From assembly GCF_041821065.1 (NCBI RefSeq), contig NZ_JBGUAX010000013.1:1-64000 (forward strand): 64,000 nucleotides of DNA. The letters run 5' to 3'. This stretch comes from Egicoccus sp. AB-alg2. Lineage in GTDB: Bacteria; Actinomycetota; Nitriliruptoria; Nitriliruptorales; Nitriliruptoraceae. Under the pieces are notes generated by a model that was given only the letters and a program-made list of their open reading frames with translations, did no database searches and was not told the origin of the DNA. Below, one piece after another: positions 34,340 through 42,375 of the stretch. Position numbers and translations under genes: made by a program. Numbering within the stretch: position 1 is the first letter of the stretch; the number at the start of each line of letters is the position of its first letter.

Positions 34340-35509
34340 ATGGGATCGACGACGCGCGTGGCGTCGCACGGGCGGCGCTCCTCGCGCTGGCTGGCGGCCG
34401 TCGCCGTGGGACTGGCGACGCTGCTGGCGCTGCTGACGGGTGGAATGGCCGAGGCCGTCGCGGCACCGGCGGGCAAGGCCGCGGGCGTGCCGGCCGCCGC
34501 AGCCGCCGGACCACAGGGCGGGCCGCCGGTGACGGTGATGACCCGCAACCTCTACCTCGGCTCGGAGCTCGGGCCGGTGTTCGAGGCGACGAACCAGCAG
34601 CAGCTGGTCGTCGCCGCCAGCCAGATCTGGGCGAACGTGCTGGCGTCGGATTTCCCGGCCCGTGCCGAGGTGCTCGCGGAGGAGGTCGCCCGCGACCAGC
34701 CGCTGCTGATCGGCCTGCAGGAGGTCAGCCGCTTCAGCGCCGTCGGTGCGAGCGGCTCGATCACCATCGACTTCCTGGACATCCTGCTCGACGCGCTGGC
34801 GGCACGCGGGCTGTCGTACGAGGCGGTGTCCGTCGCGCCGGCGTTCCAGGGCACCCTGCCGGCGATCGACCCGACGCTCGGGTTCGTGGAGGCGACCCTG
34901 CTCGACCGTGACGTGATCCTGGCCCGCACGGACGTGCCGCCGGCGCAGCTGACGGTCCTCGACGAGGCCACCGGCCTGTTCGACGCGGCGCTGACCCTCC
35001 CGCTGCCCGGCGCCGGCGAGGGCGCCACGCTGCGGATCGACCGCGGCTGGCAGTACGTGGACGTGCGGGCCCGCAACCGCGAGTTCCGGTTCGTCAACAG
35101 CCACTTCGAGGCGTTCGACCCGGGTGAGGTCGTCCGCGTCGAGCAGGCCCGCGAGCTGCTGGCCGGCCCGCTGGCGACGGACCTGCCGGTCGTCCTGGTC
35201 GGGGACTTCAACTCCAACGCCAACGCGGACGGGCGGGCCTACGGCCTGCTGACCGGGACCGGTGGGTTCGCCGACGTCTGGAGCCTGCTCCGGCCAGGTG
35301 AGCCGGGCCTGACCTGCTGCCACCCGGCCGACCTGCGCGGCGACGAGGTGACGCTGCGCAGCCGCATCGACCTGATCCTTGTGCGCGGTGACGTCCGCGC
35401 CCGCGACGTCGAGGTGATCGGGGTCGACCCGGCGCTGCGGACCCCGTCGGGGCTGTGGCCCTCGGACCACGCCGGTGTGGTCGCGCGGCTGATGATCACC
35501 GGCCGGTAG
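34340..35509 (+). CDS. Secreted endonuclease/exonuclease/phosphatase-family protein
   Basis: A 389-residue exported EEP-fold hydrolase. A signal peptide (about 1-42) precedes a core with MTRNLYLGSE, the metal-binding Glu in IGLQEVSR, GDFNSNANAD and the terminal SDHAGVVARL. EEP members cleave nucleic acids, sphingomyelin or phosphoinositides. NLYLG and the small size resemble secreted phosphodiesterases of actinobacteria. ATG 34340 follows GGGAGGAGAA, and TAGCAT (34280-34285) could be its -10. Confidence 0.85.
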   Translation: MGSTTRVASHGRRSSRWLAAVAVGLATLLALLTGGMAEAVAAPAGKAAGVPAAAAAGPQGGPPVTVMTRNLYLGSELGPVFEATNQQQLVVAASQIWANVLASDFPARAEVLAEEVARDQPLLIGLQEVSRFSAVGASGSITIDFLDILLDALAARGLSYEAVSVAPAFQGTLPAIDPTLGFVEATLLDRDVILARTDVPPAQLTVLDEATGLFDAALTLPLPGAGEGATLRIDRGWQYVDVRARNREFRFVNSHFEAFDPGEVVRVEQARELLAGPLATDLPVVLVGDFNSNANADGRAYGLLTGTGGFADVWSLLRPGEPGLTCCHPADLRGDEVTLRSRIDLILVRGDVRARDVEVIGVDPALRTPSGLWPSDHAGVVARLMITGR

Positions 35510-35534
35510 GCGATCGCACGGCTGATGGCCGGCG

Positions 35535-36515
35535 CTAGGGCCGGTGTGGCGACGAACGGCCGGCGTCCCCCGCGGGGGCGCCGGCCGTCGCCGTGTCGCC
35601 GCCGGCTGCGTCCACGGTCGGGAGGCCGAGCAGGCGCGCGGCGTTGTCGTGGAACAGCCCGCGCAGACCCGCGACGTCCAGCCCGAGCGCCGCCAGTCCC
35701 CGGATCTGGGCGGCGTACGGATGCGGGATGGTGGGGAAGTCGGAGCCGAACAGCAGCCGCTCGCCGAGCGCCGCGTAACGCGGCAGCAGGGCCGGGTCCA
35801 CCGTGTCGAAGTAGGGCGGATCGGTCAGCACCATGGCCGTGTCGAGGTGGACGTCGGGGTGTTGCTCGGCCAGGGCGAGGAAGCCGAGAGTGTCCGGCGC
35901 GCCGACGTGCGCGATCACGACCCGCAGGCCGGGGAAGCGGGCGAGCAGCCGTCGGATGCCGGCGGGTCCACACACCTCGGCGCCGCCTTCGACGCCGTAG
36001 ACGGCGCTGGCATGGATCAGCGCGGGCACGCCGGCCTCGACCAGTTGCGGCCAGACCGGGTCGAGCAGCGGGTCGTCGGGGTGGAAGCGACCGACCTGCA
36101 GGTGCACCTTGGCGATCCGTCCGCCGTCGGCCAGCGCGCGGGCGACGTAGCCCGGGGCGTCGTTCTCCGGGAAGAAGGTGAAGGTCGGGATCACCTGGTC
36201 GTGGGCCGCGGCGGCCGCCATCGTGTGCCGGTTGCACCACTCGGCCACGCCGGGTTTGTGCCCGTACGCCAGCGCCGTGTGCGCCACCACGCCCAGGTCC
36301 CGCAGCATGCGCAGCCGGGTCGCCTCGTCGGCGCGGTAGGTCACGGGCCAGGGCGGGTCGTCGAGGCGGTCGAAGAACTCCCAGACCGCCCGTTGCAGGG
36401 CCGGCGGCAGCAGGTGCACGTGGGCGTCGAGGTAGCCCGGCAGCCCCAGCCGCGCGGCGAAGCCGGCCACCTCGTCGTCGTGCGCGGGGAACTGCTCGAT
36501 CGGCACCGCTGTCAC
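35535..36515 (-). CDS. Amidohydrolase-family (TIM-barrel) protein
   Basis: About 326 residues from GTG 36515, after GGGAGGG. It belongs to the amidohydrolase-2 group: DAHVHLLPP near residue 30 supplies the HxH metal ligands, IHAS and VIAHVGAPD add His, and LLFGSDFPTIPHP supplies the terminal Asp. Such proteins hydrolyse or decarboxylate small ring acids. The substrate is unknown. It is divergent from purF. Confidence 0.82.
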   Translation of the reverse strand: MTAVPIEQFPAHDDEVAGFAARLGLPGYLDAHVHLLPPALQRAVWEFFDRLDDPPWPVTYRADEATRLRMLRDLGVVAHTALAYGHKPGVAEWCNRHTMAAAAAHDQVIPTFTFFPENDAPGYVARALADGGRIAKVHLQVGRFHPDDPLLDPVWPQLVEAGVPALIHASAVYGVEGGAEVCGPAGIRRLLARFPGLRVVIAHVGAPDTLGFLALAEQHPDVHLDTAMVLTDPPYFDTVDPALLPRYAALGERLLFGSDFPTIPHPYAAQIRGLAALGLDVAGLRGLFHDNAARLLGLPTVDAAGGDTATAGAPAGDAGRSSPHRP

Positions 36516-36628
36516 GTGGCCCTCCCAGCCGGCCGGGCGGGGCAGCGTAGGTCGCGGCCTCCGGCGCCGTCGGAGGCCGCGCCGCTCGCGGTCGACCGGC
36601 GGCGGGCCACGCCGGCCAGCGGTCGGGT

Positions 36629-36679
36629 CGATGCGTGCATCGAGGCACGCACGGACCGCAGGGTGGGATGCACGCATCC
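36629..36679. promoter_or_regulatory. Two palindromic operator-like sites between the amidohydrolase gene and purF
   Basis: CGATGCGTGCATCG (36629-36642) and GGATGCACGCATCC (36666-36679) are both dyads of GATGC-NN-GCATC, centres 37 bp apart. A GCACGCA half-copy lies between them at 36645-36651. The 12-base cores are also reverse complements of each other, so RNA hairpins of either kind are possible. They lie 94-144 bases before purF. I found no further copy by eye. Confidence 0.55.
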
Positions 36680-36736
36680 GAGCCCACGCCCTGCGTCGCG
36701 CCGCGCGACCCCGCCGGGCCGACGCGAACGTGCCGG

Positions 36737-36742
36737 TACGCT
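36737..36742 (+). promoter_or_regulatory. -10 box of purF (TACGCT)
   Basis: TACGCT in GGTACGCTGGGGACTC, 31 bases before the GTG at 36773. It resembles the purS and purL -10 contexts. Confidence 0.45.
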
Positions 36743-36772
36743 GGGGACTCCCGCCCGGTGGAGCGTCGGCCC

Positions 36773-38470
36773 GTGCCTCTCGAAGATCGCCTGTCGGTCG
36801 CCGCGCGCCCGCAGGCCGACGACACGGCGCTGCCGGCGGACGCCGACCTGGCCGGCTACGCCGAGGGACCCCGTGAGGAGTGCGGCGTCTTCGGCGTCTA
36901 CGCCCCGGGCGAGGACGTCGCCACGCTGACGTACTTCGGGCTGTACGCCCTGCAGCACCGCGGCCAGGAGTCGGCCGGCATCGCCGTGTCGGACGGCCGG
37001 CGCGTGGTGGTGCACAAGGACATGGGTCTGGTGAACCAGGTGTTCACCGACACCTCGCTGGCCGCCCTGCAGGGCCACCTCGCGATCGGCCACTGCCGCT
37101 ACTCGACGACCGGTGCGTCGTCGTGGGTGAACGCCCAGCCGCAGTACCGCGAGACCGGCCGTGGCGGTGGCCTGGCGCTGGGCCACAACGGCAACCTCGT
37201 CAACACCGTCGAATTGGCCCGGCGCATCGACGTCCCGCCGACCAACGACTCCGAGGTGATGGCCGCCCTGCTCGCGCGCGAGATCGCCGGCGAGGGTGGT
37301 GTGTCGGACAGCGGCACGGGCGCGTCGGTCAGCCTCGAGGAGGCCATCGCCCGGCTGGCTCCCGACCTGCGCGGCGCGTTCTCCGTCGTCGTCATGGACG
37401 AGCAGCGCCTGCACGCCTTCCGCGACCCGCACGGCGTCCGGCCGCTGCAGATCGGCCGGCTCACCAACGGCGGCTGGGTGATCGCGTCGGAGACCGCCGG
37501 CCTGGACATCGTCGGGGCCGTCTACGTCCGCGACGTCGCGCCCGGCGAGATCGTCACCGTCGACGCCGACGGGCTCCACAGCCGCCGGTTCGCCGCCCCG
37601 GAGTCCAGCTACTGCCTGTTCGAGTGGGTGTACCTCGCCCGGCCGGACCACCGGCAGGACGGCGGCAGCGTGCTGTTCGCCCGCCGCAGCATGGGCCGGC
37701 AGCTCGCCCGCGAGGCCCCGGTCGAGGCCGACATCGTCATCCCGGTTCCCGAGGCCGGCCGCGACGCCGCCGCCGGGTACGCCGCGGAGGCGCAGCTGCC
37801 GTTCGCCGACGGGCTGGTGAAGAACCGCTACGTCGGGCGCACGTTCATCCAGCCGACGCAGACGCTGCGCCAGCTTGGCATCCGGCTGAAGCTCTCGCCG
37901 GTCCGCGAGGTGGTGGAGGGCCGCCGCCTGGTGGTCGTGGACGACTCGATCGTCCGCGGCAACACCTCGCGGCAGCTCGTGGCGATGCTGCGCGCGGCCG
38001 GGGCGCGCGAGGTCCACATGCGGATCACCTCGCCGCCGATCGCGCACCCCTGTTACTACGGCATCGACATGGCCACGCGGGCCGAGCTGATCGGCGCCGA
38101 CCTCGACGTCGAGGCCATCCGCGAGTTCATCGGTGCCGACTCGTTGCACTACATCAGCCTCGAGGGGCTGATCGCCTCGACGCCGCACCAGCGCGAGCGG
38201 CTGTGCACGGCCTGCTTCACCGGCGAGTACCCGATCCCCGTCCCGGGCGAACACGAGCAGCTCGCGCAGATCAAGTTCGACTTCGACACCGAGCCGCAGG
38301 TCGGGGGCGCTGACGACACCGGCAGTGGAGGCGTGGCCGTCGACGAGGCGGTCCGCTACGACGCGGGCGTCTGCGGGGTGAAGTCGCCGGCGGTCAACGG
38401 GGCGGGCAACGGGGTCGCGTTGGAGGAGCAGCGCCTGGCGAATGCCCGCGAAGGCCGCACCGTCGAGTGA
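36773..38470 (+). CDS. purF: Amidophosphoribosyltransferase
   Basis: First committed enzyme of purine synthesis, forming phosphoribosylamine from PRPP and glutamine. About 565 residues from GTG 36773, preceded by GGTGGAG. Cys37 in EECGVFGVY becomes the N-terminal nucleophile after propeptide removal. The PRPP loop reads LVVVDDSIVRGNTSR. Cysteines in SSYCLFEW, HPCYYGID and LCTACFTGEYP match the Fe-S ligands of Bacillus-type PurF. A C-terminal extension of about 60 residues follows the usual end. Confidence 0.95.
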   Translation: MPLEDRLSVAARPQADDTALPADADLAGYAEGPREECGVFGVYAPGEDVATLTYFGLYALQHRGQESAGIAVSDGRRVVVHKDMGLVNQVFTDTSLAALQGHLAIGHCRYSTTGASSWVNAQPQYRETGRGGGLALGHNGNLVNTVELARRIDVPPTNDSEVMAALLAREIAGEGGVSDSGTGASVSLEEAIARLAPDLRGAFSVVVMDEQRLHAFRDPHGVRPLQIGRLTNGGWVIASETAGLDIVGAVYVRDVAPGEIVTVDADGLHSRRFAAPESSYCLFEWVYLARPDHRQDGGSVLFARRSMGRQLAREAPVEADIVIPVPEAGRDAAAGYAAEAQLPFADGLVKNRYVGRTFIQPTQTLRQLGIRLKLSPVREVVEGRRLVVVDDSIVRGNTSRQLVAMLRAAGAREVHMRITSPPIAHPCYYGIDMATRAELIGADLDVEAIREFIGADSLHYISLEGLIASTPHQRERLCTACFTGEYPIPVPGEHEQLAQIKFDFDTEPQVGGADDTGSGGVAVDEAVRYDAGVCGVKSPAVNGAGNGVALEEQRLANAREGRTVE

Positions 38471-38553
38471 CGTGGCGCGTGTGGGCCCGTCCCGGCGGGC
38501 GCATCCTCCCGCGGGCGTCGAGGTGGCCGACGTTAGGGTGTTCGGCGCGAGCG

Positions 38554-38940
38554 ATGGACGAGGGCGGCGTGGGTGACCAGCGACGGCCACGGTCGGTGTA
38601 CGGCACCGGCCGTGACCCCGATCCGCGCTTCAGCCTCGCCAACGAGCGGACGCTGCTGGCGTGGCTGCGTACCTCGCTGGGTCTGGTCGTGGCCGGTATC
38701 GCGGTGATCGCCCTGGCGCGGTTCGTGCAGCCGTTGTGGCTGGTGGACGTGGTCGCCGCCGTGGCGTTCGCGGCCGGGGCGGCGACGGCGTTGCTGGGCT
38801 GGCAGCAGTGGGCACGGGCCGAGCGGGCGATGCGCCGCGGTGAGCCGCTGCCGACCTCGCTGGCCGCCGTCGCGGTCCTGGCGGCGGTGCTCCTGCTGGC
38901 GCTCCTGGGGGTCGTGGCCTTGTTGGTGGTCGGCCGGTGA
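38554..38940 (+). CDS. DUF202 (YidH-like) membrane protein
   Basis: A 128-residue protein with the family signature DPRFSLANERTLLAWLRTSL followed by three membrane helices. A TAGGGT -10 at 38534-38539 would leave a leader of only about 8 bases for ATG 38554. GTG 38569, behind GAGGGCGG, is a good alternative start. It overlaps a second DUF202 gene. Function unknown. Confidence 0.82.
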   Translation: MDEGGVGDQRRPRSVYGTGRDPDPRFSLANERTLLAWLRTSLGLVVAGIAVIALARFVQPLWLVDVVAAVAFAAGAATALLGWQQWARAERAMRRGEPLPTSLAAVAVLAAVLLLALLGVVALLVVGR

Positions 38941-39278
38941 GTGGGCCGGGGGCGGACGACCCGCCGCCGGCGTCGGGCCTGCAGGCGGAGCGGACCGGGC
39001 TGGCGTGGGCGCGTACCGGGCTGACGGCCTGCGTCGCGGCGCTCGCCCTGTCACGGTTGGCCGGTCTGCGCGGCGAACCGGCACTCGCCGTGGTCGCACT
39101 GCTCGCGGCGACCGTCTCGCTGGGCACGTTCCTCGAGGGGGCGGTGCGGCACGGGCGCCGGCGTGACTGGCTCGACGATCCCTCGATCCCACGGGCGGTC
39201 CCGGCCGTGGCGAGGTGGGTCGTCGGCGCGGTCGTGGCGGTCGCCGCAGCCGGCATCTGGCTCGTCGCCGTCACCTGA
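38937..39278 (+). CDS. Second DUF202 membrane protein
   Basis: A 113-residue partner with the related LQAERTGLAWARTGLTA segment and three hydrophobic helices. The GTG at 38937 overlaps the previous stop (GTGA). The pairing parallels YidH/YidG of enterobacteria, so the two may form a complex. That is inference. Confidence 0.8.
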   Translation: MSGPGADDPPPASGLQAERTGLAWARTGLTACVAALALSRLAGLRGEPALAVVALLAATVSLGTFLEGAVRHGRRRDWLDDPSIPRAVPAVARWVVGAVVAVAAAGIWLVAVT

Positions 39279-39391
39279 ACCCGGCGGCCGGCGGCCCGGG
39301 CCGACGGGCGGCGGGCGGCGGTCGGCCACCGCGTGCTCCGGGGCGGTGCATGGCATGACCGCTGTCGATCGGAGATGGCGGTCGGCGTGAC

Positions 39392-40258
39392 TCACCCTTC
39401 CGGCGGTGCTCGGTCCGACCAGTCCTCCTCCCGCGGTCGTCGGGCGGCCTCGCGCTCTGCCGTCGCGATCTCCCGGTCGATCTGCGCCTGCTGCCTCGCC
39501 TCGGCCCGGCGCCGGCGCTCGTCCGCCGCATCGACGCGTTGCCGGCGCTCCCTCTCGCGCTGTTCCGCCGTGCCTTCACGTCGGTCGGCTTCCCATTCGC
39601 GGTCGTCGGCTTCCCGTTCGCGTTCGTCGGCCAGCCGTTCGCGGTCGTCGGCTTCCCGTTCGCGCTCGTCCGCGACCCAGTCACGCGCGCCGGCAGTTCG
39701 CTGCTCGGCGGCCGATCGCTCGCCCGCGGCGGCATCGTCCACGGCACGCTCCGCCGCGGCCAGCTCGCGCGTGGTCCGGGCTTTCCGTCGTCGCTCGGTC
39801 CGGCGCTGCCGGGTGTGCCCCGCAGCGGCGCGCTCCCGACGTTCCACCTCGCGCTGCTCCGCGGTGCCCTCGCGTTCGTCCGCGAGTCGCTCCCGCTGGT
39901 TGGCAGCGGCCTCGCGTTCGTCCGCGATGCGTTCACGTTCGTCGGCGATGCGTTCACGTTCGTCGGCGATGCGCTCGCGTTCGTCCGCCAGGCGCTCCCG
40001 CCGACGCGCCACCGCTTCACGCGCGTCCAGCCGCGCCGTTCGGCGCTCGAGCGCCTCGGTCAACGTCTCACGCTTCAGTGCGAGCCTCTCGCGCTCCTCG
40101 GCGAGCTCTTCCCGCTCCTCGGCGATCTGCTCGCGTTCCGCGGCGATCCGCTCACGTTCACGAGCGACCTGCATGAGCTCGCTCAGCCCGTGAGCCGGCT
40201 GCCCCGGCCCGCCGCGACCCGGGATCATGGCACCAGGTGCTTCGTCGTCGGTCTGCAT
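39392..40258 (-). CDS. Highly charged coiled-coil repeat protein
   Basis: A 288-residue soluble protein, almost entirely Arg/Glu/Ala-rich helix from about residue 25 to 275. It is built on seven-residue units such as ERERIADE and EREREADD, with two long coiled-coil stretches (about 30-140 and 190-265) joined by a basic section near 150-175. ATG 40258 is preferred; the frame is open to 40381. Similar repeat segments occur in actinobacterial signalling proteins, but no catalytic domain is present here. The opposite strand also has a long frame, which lacks any family and is probably a shadow. Confidence 0.6.
   Translation of the reverse strand: MQTDDEAPGAMIPGRGGPGQPAHGLSELMQVARERERIAAEREQIAEEREELAEERERLALKRETLTEALERRTARLDAREAVARRRERLADERERIADERERIADERERIADEREAAANQRERLADEREGTAEQREVERRERAAAGHTRQRRTERRRKARTTRELAAAERAVDDAAAGERSAAEQRTAGARDWVADEREREADDRERLADEREREADDREWEADRREGTAEQRERERRQRVDAADERRRRAEARQQAQIDREIATAEREAARRPREEDWSDRAPPEG
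39926..39988. repeat. 21-bp tandem repeats within the coiled-coil gene
   Basis: Three adjacent 21-base units (39926-39946, 39947-39967, 39968-39988), the first two identical, encode the repeated ADERERI heptad. Less regular copies surround them (39590-39680 and 39870-39925). Confidence 0.7.
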
Positions 40259-40458
40259 CCGCACCCCGATCGCTGCACTTCCGAGACTAACGGGATCGCG
40301 CCGGACGGGTGGCGCCGATGTGTCTCCGTTGCCGCGGCGGGACCGGACGAGGGCTCGGGCGGACGCGGCCGTCCACAGCATCCGACGGTCCCGTCCGGCG
40401 ACGCGCCTCGGTGCGATCTAGCGTGCCGGTCGAAGACGCGCGCCGTACGGGGGACAGC

Positions 40459-41271
40459 ATGCAGCGACGAAATGGCTCGGCGGGCGGGCTGCTGGCCTGG
40501 GTCTCGACGCTGGCGCTGGGCACCTGGCTGTTCCACGGGCTGGGCGAGGGCGGTCTGGCCGCCCCACCCTGGCCGGGCCCCGCCTTCCTCGGCTGGCTGG
40601 CGGAGACGGAGCCGCTGTGGGCGACGATGGCGCTGCTGCGCGTGCTCGTGCTCGCGCTGGCCTGGTACCTCGTCGGGGTCACCATGATCGGCGGGCTCTC
40701 GCACCTCACCAGAGCGGCCCGCCTGATCCGGCTCGCCGACGCCGTCACCGTGCCGGCGGTGCGACGGCTGCTGCAGTCGGCACTGGGTGTCGGGCTGGCC
40801 ACCGCGATGGTCGGTGCCGCCGCCCCGGCACGGGCCGAGCCACTGCCACTGCAGGTGCTCGACATCGTCACCGACGACGCGACGGCGGGTGGTAGCGGCG
40901 CGGAACCCGACCGCCGGGCACCGCCGGATCGCGAGGTCGGCCCCGTCGGCGAACTGCCGGTGGTGCTCCAGCTGCTGGACCAGTATCCGGGAGCAGCGGA
41001 CCCGCCGGCCGCGACCGTCGCGGTCGCGGCAGCCGACGCGTCCGGCCCGGCGAGCACGGAGTACCGGGTGGTGGCCGGGGACTCGTTCTGGACGATCGCG
41101 AAGGCCCAGCTCACCGACGCGCACGGCACGTCACCCGACGACGCACAGGTCGTCGTCCACTGGCGACAACTCGTCGAGGACAACCGCGACCGCCTCGCCG
41201 ACCCCGACAACCCGGACCTGCTGTTCCCCGGCCAGCGGCTGGCGCTGCCGGCCGTCGAACCCACGTCGTGA
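40459..41271 (+). CDS. Membrane protein with C-terminal LysM domain
   Basis: A 270-residue protein with two to three membrane helices (about 8-25, 50-78, 105-125) and a LysM-type domain at the end (about 200-268): YRVVAGDSFWTIAK, ending LLFPGQRLALP. LysM binds peptidoglycan. TAGCGT at 40419-40424 is a possible -10, 35 bases before ATG 40459. It lies upstream of, and probably belongs with, the Tad pilus genes, where it could anchor the apparatus to the wall. Confidence 0.8.
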   Translation: MQRRNGSAGGLLAWVSTLALGTWLFHGLGEGGLAAPPWPGPAFLGWLAETEPLWATMALLRVLVLALAWYLVGVTMIGGLSHLTRAARLIRLADAVTVPAVRRLLQSALGVGLATAMVGAAAPARAEPLPLQVLDIVTDDATAGGSGAEPDRRAPPDREVGPVGELPVVLQLLDQYPGAADPPAATVAVAAADASGPASTEYRVVAGDSFWTIAKAQLTDAHGTSPDDAQVVVHWRQLVEDNRDRLADPDNPDLLFPGQRLALPAVEPTS

Positions 41272-41852
41272 CCGCGCGACCTGCTCACGGAGTCCGCGTG
41301 ACCACCTCGCCCGACGCCAGCGACCCGTATCTCCAGCTGACGGATCGCGCTGCCCATGAGGCGGCCGTCCGTTCGCGCGCCGAGCGTCGCCGGCGTCAGG
41401 CGCTGGCGGCCGGGACGGCGACCTGGCTCGGCACCCTGCGCGACCTCGCGGAACGCCGCGCCATCGTCGTGCTCCAGGTCCGCGGCGGTCGGCCGCTGCG
41501 CGGGCTACTGGTGGCGCTCAGCAGCGACCACCTCGTGCTCGTCACCGCCAGCGGCGGGCGTGTCCACCTGCGTCTGTCCGCGGTGCGGACGGCACGGCCA
41601 GAACCCGGCCGCGGCGCCCCGCCCGCGTCGGGGGATCGCGAGGCCCCCTCGACCGCGACCATCGAGGACGTCCTGGATGCCCTCGCCGAGGAAGGCGGCA
41701 GCGCGGCGTTGCTCCTGGGCGACGTGGTCGATCCGGTGCGCGGGCGCATCGAGGCCATCGGGGAGGACGTGGTCAGTCTGCGGCTGGAGGGCCCGGATCC
41801 GGCGCTGGTCTACGCCCCGGTCGGCGCCGTCGACGGCGTCATGGTCGAATGA
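41268..41852 (+). CDS. Hypothetical protein downstream of the LysM gene
   Basis: A 194-residue soluble protein. An Arg-rich helix (about 25-50) leads into a small beta domain (VVLQVRGGRPLRGLLVALSS) and a second beta-rich part ending LRLEGPDPALVYAPVGAVDGVMVE. I recognise no family with confidence; the two similar barrel-like halves suggest a duplicated domain. GTG 41268 overlaps the LysM stop (GTGA), so they are co-translated. GTG 41298 is an alternative start. Confidence 0.65.
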   Translation: MTARPAHGVRVTTSPDASDPYLQLTDRAAHEAAVRSRAERRRRQALAAGTATWLGTLRDLAERRAIVVLQVRGGRPLRGLLVALSSDHLVLVTASGGRVHLRLSAVRTARPEPGRGAPPASGDREAPSTATIEDVLDALAEEGGSAALLLGDVVDPVRGRIEAIGEDVVSLRLEGPDPALVYAPVGAVDGVMVE

Positions 41853-41881
41853 TGCCCGCCGCGGCGGGCGGGCGGGTCGGC

Positions 41882-42118
41882 CTACAGCTCGTCCTCGTCG
41901 GGGGCACCGTCGGCGTACAGATGCTCGAGTGCGCCCGGCTGGATGCGCGCCTGCTCGACGAAGGCGTCGACCTCCGCCTCCTTGAGACGGATCACGCGAC
42001 CGAACTTGTACGCCGGCACCTGGCCGCTGTCGATGAGGCGGTAGAGGGTGCGGGTCGTGATACCCAGTTGCCGAGCCGCTTCTCGCGTGCTCAGCCAGGT
42101 GATTTCTTCCCGAGCCAT
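41882..42118 (-). CDS. Excisionase-family helix-turn-helix DNA-binding protein
   Basis: A 78-residue MerR/excisionase-like protein: WLSTREAARQLGITTRTLYR, then the wing VPAYKFGRVIRLKEAEVDAF and an acidic tail. ATG 42118 follows GGAGGG, and TACGAT (42141-42146, minus strand) could be its -10. It is divergent from the Tad operon, so it may regulate pilus genes. No phage genes are nearby. Confidence 0.85.
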   Translation of the reverse strand: MAREEITWLSTREAARQLGITTRTLYRLIDSGQVPAYKFGRVIRLKEAEVDAFVEQARIQPGALEHLYADGAPDEDEL

Positions 42119-42312
42119 CTCGTGCCCTCCGACGCCTCTGATCGTACGACCACGCTGGGGGTCCGGTCAGGTCAGGTGCCCCGCTCCTGTGGACGCCGCC
42201 CCGGCCGGCTGCCCGTCGCGGCCCCCGTGACCGACGATCCGGGTGCCGACGGCGACTGCGCACGTGTGCGCGGCCTGTGGATCGAGGGAGATCCGGAGGA
42301 TTCGAGACATCA

Positions 42313-42318
42313 TAGGAT
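42313..42318 (+). promoter_or_regulatory. Possible -10 box of the Tad operon (TAGGAT)
   Basis: TAGGAT lies 57 bases before GTG 42376. The stretch after it repeats GTTCGGG/GGTTCCGG. No -35 is clear. Confidence 0.35.
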
Positions 42319-42375
42319 GCCATCGCGATCGTTCGGGGCGGTTCCGGATGGTTCGGGAGAGACGGGGGGTCCGAC

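Noticed and set aside
39279-39391. A GC-rich inverted repeat between convergent genes as a rho-independent terminator
   Set aside because: GGCC-type stems are common in this composition and no T-run follows, so it cannot be separated from chance.
39539-40687. A plus-strand frame with repeated VGFPFAFVG-type units opposite the coiled-coil gene
   Set aside because: The repetitive pattern is the mirror of the Arg/Glu heptads; it has no signal or family and runs into the LysM gene in another frame. The coiled-coil reading is more natural, though not proven.
41882-42118. Excisionase annotation implying a prophage or integrative element
   Set aside because: The helix-turn-helix family is widely used for regulators; no integrase, phage gene or att repeat is present.
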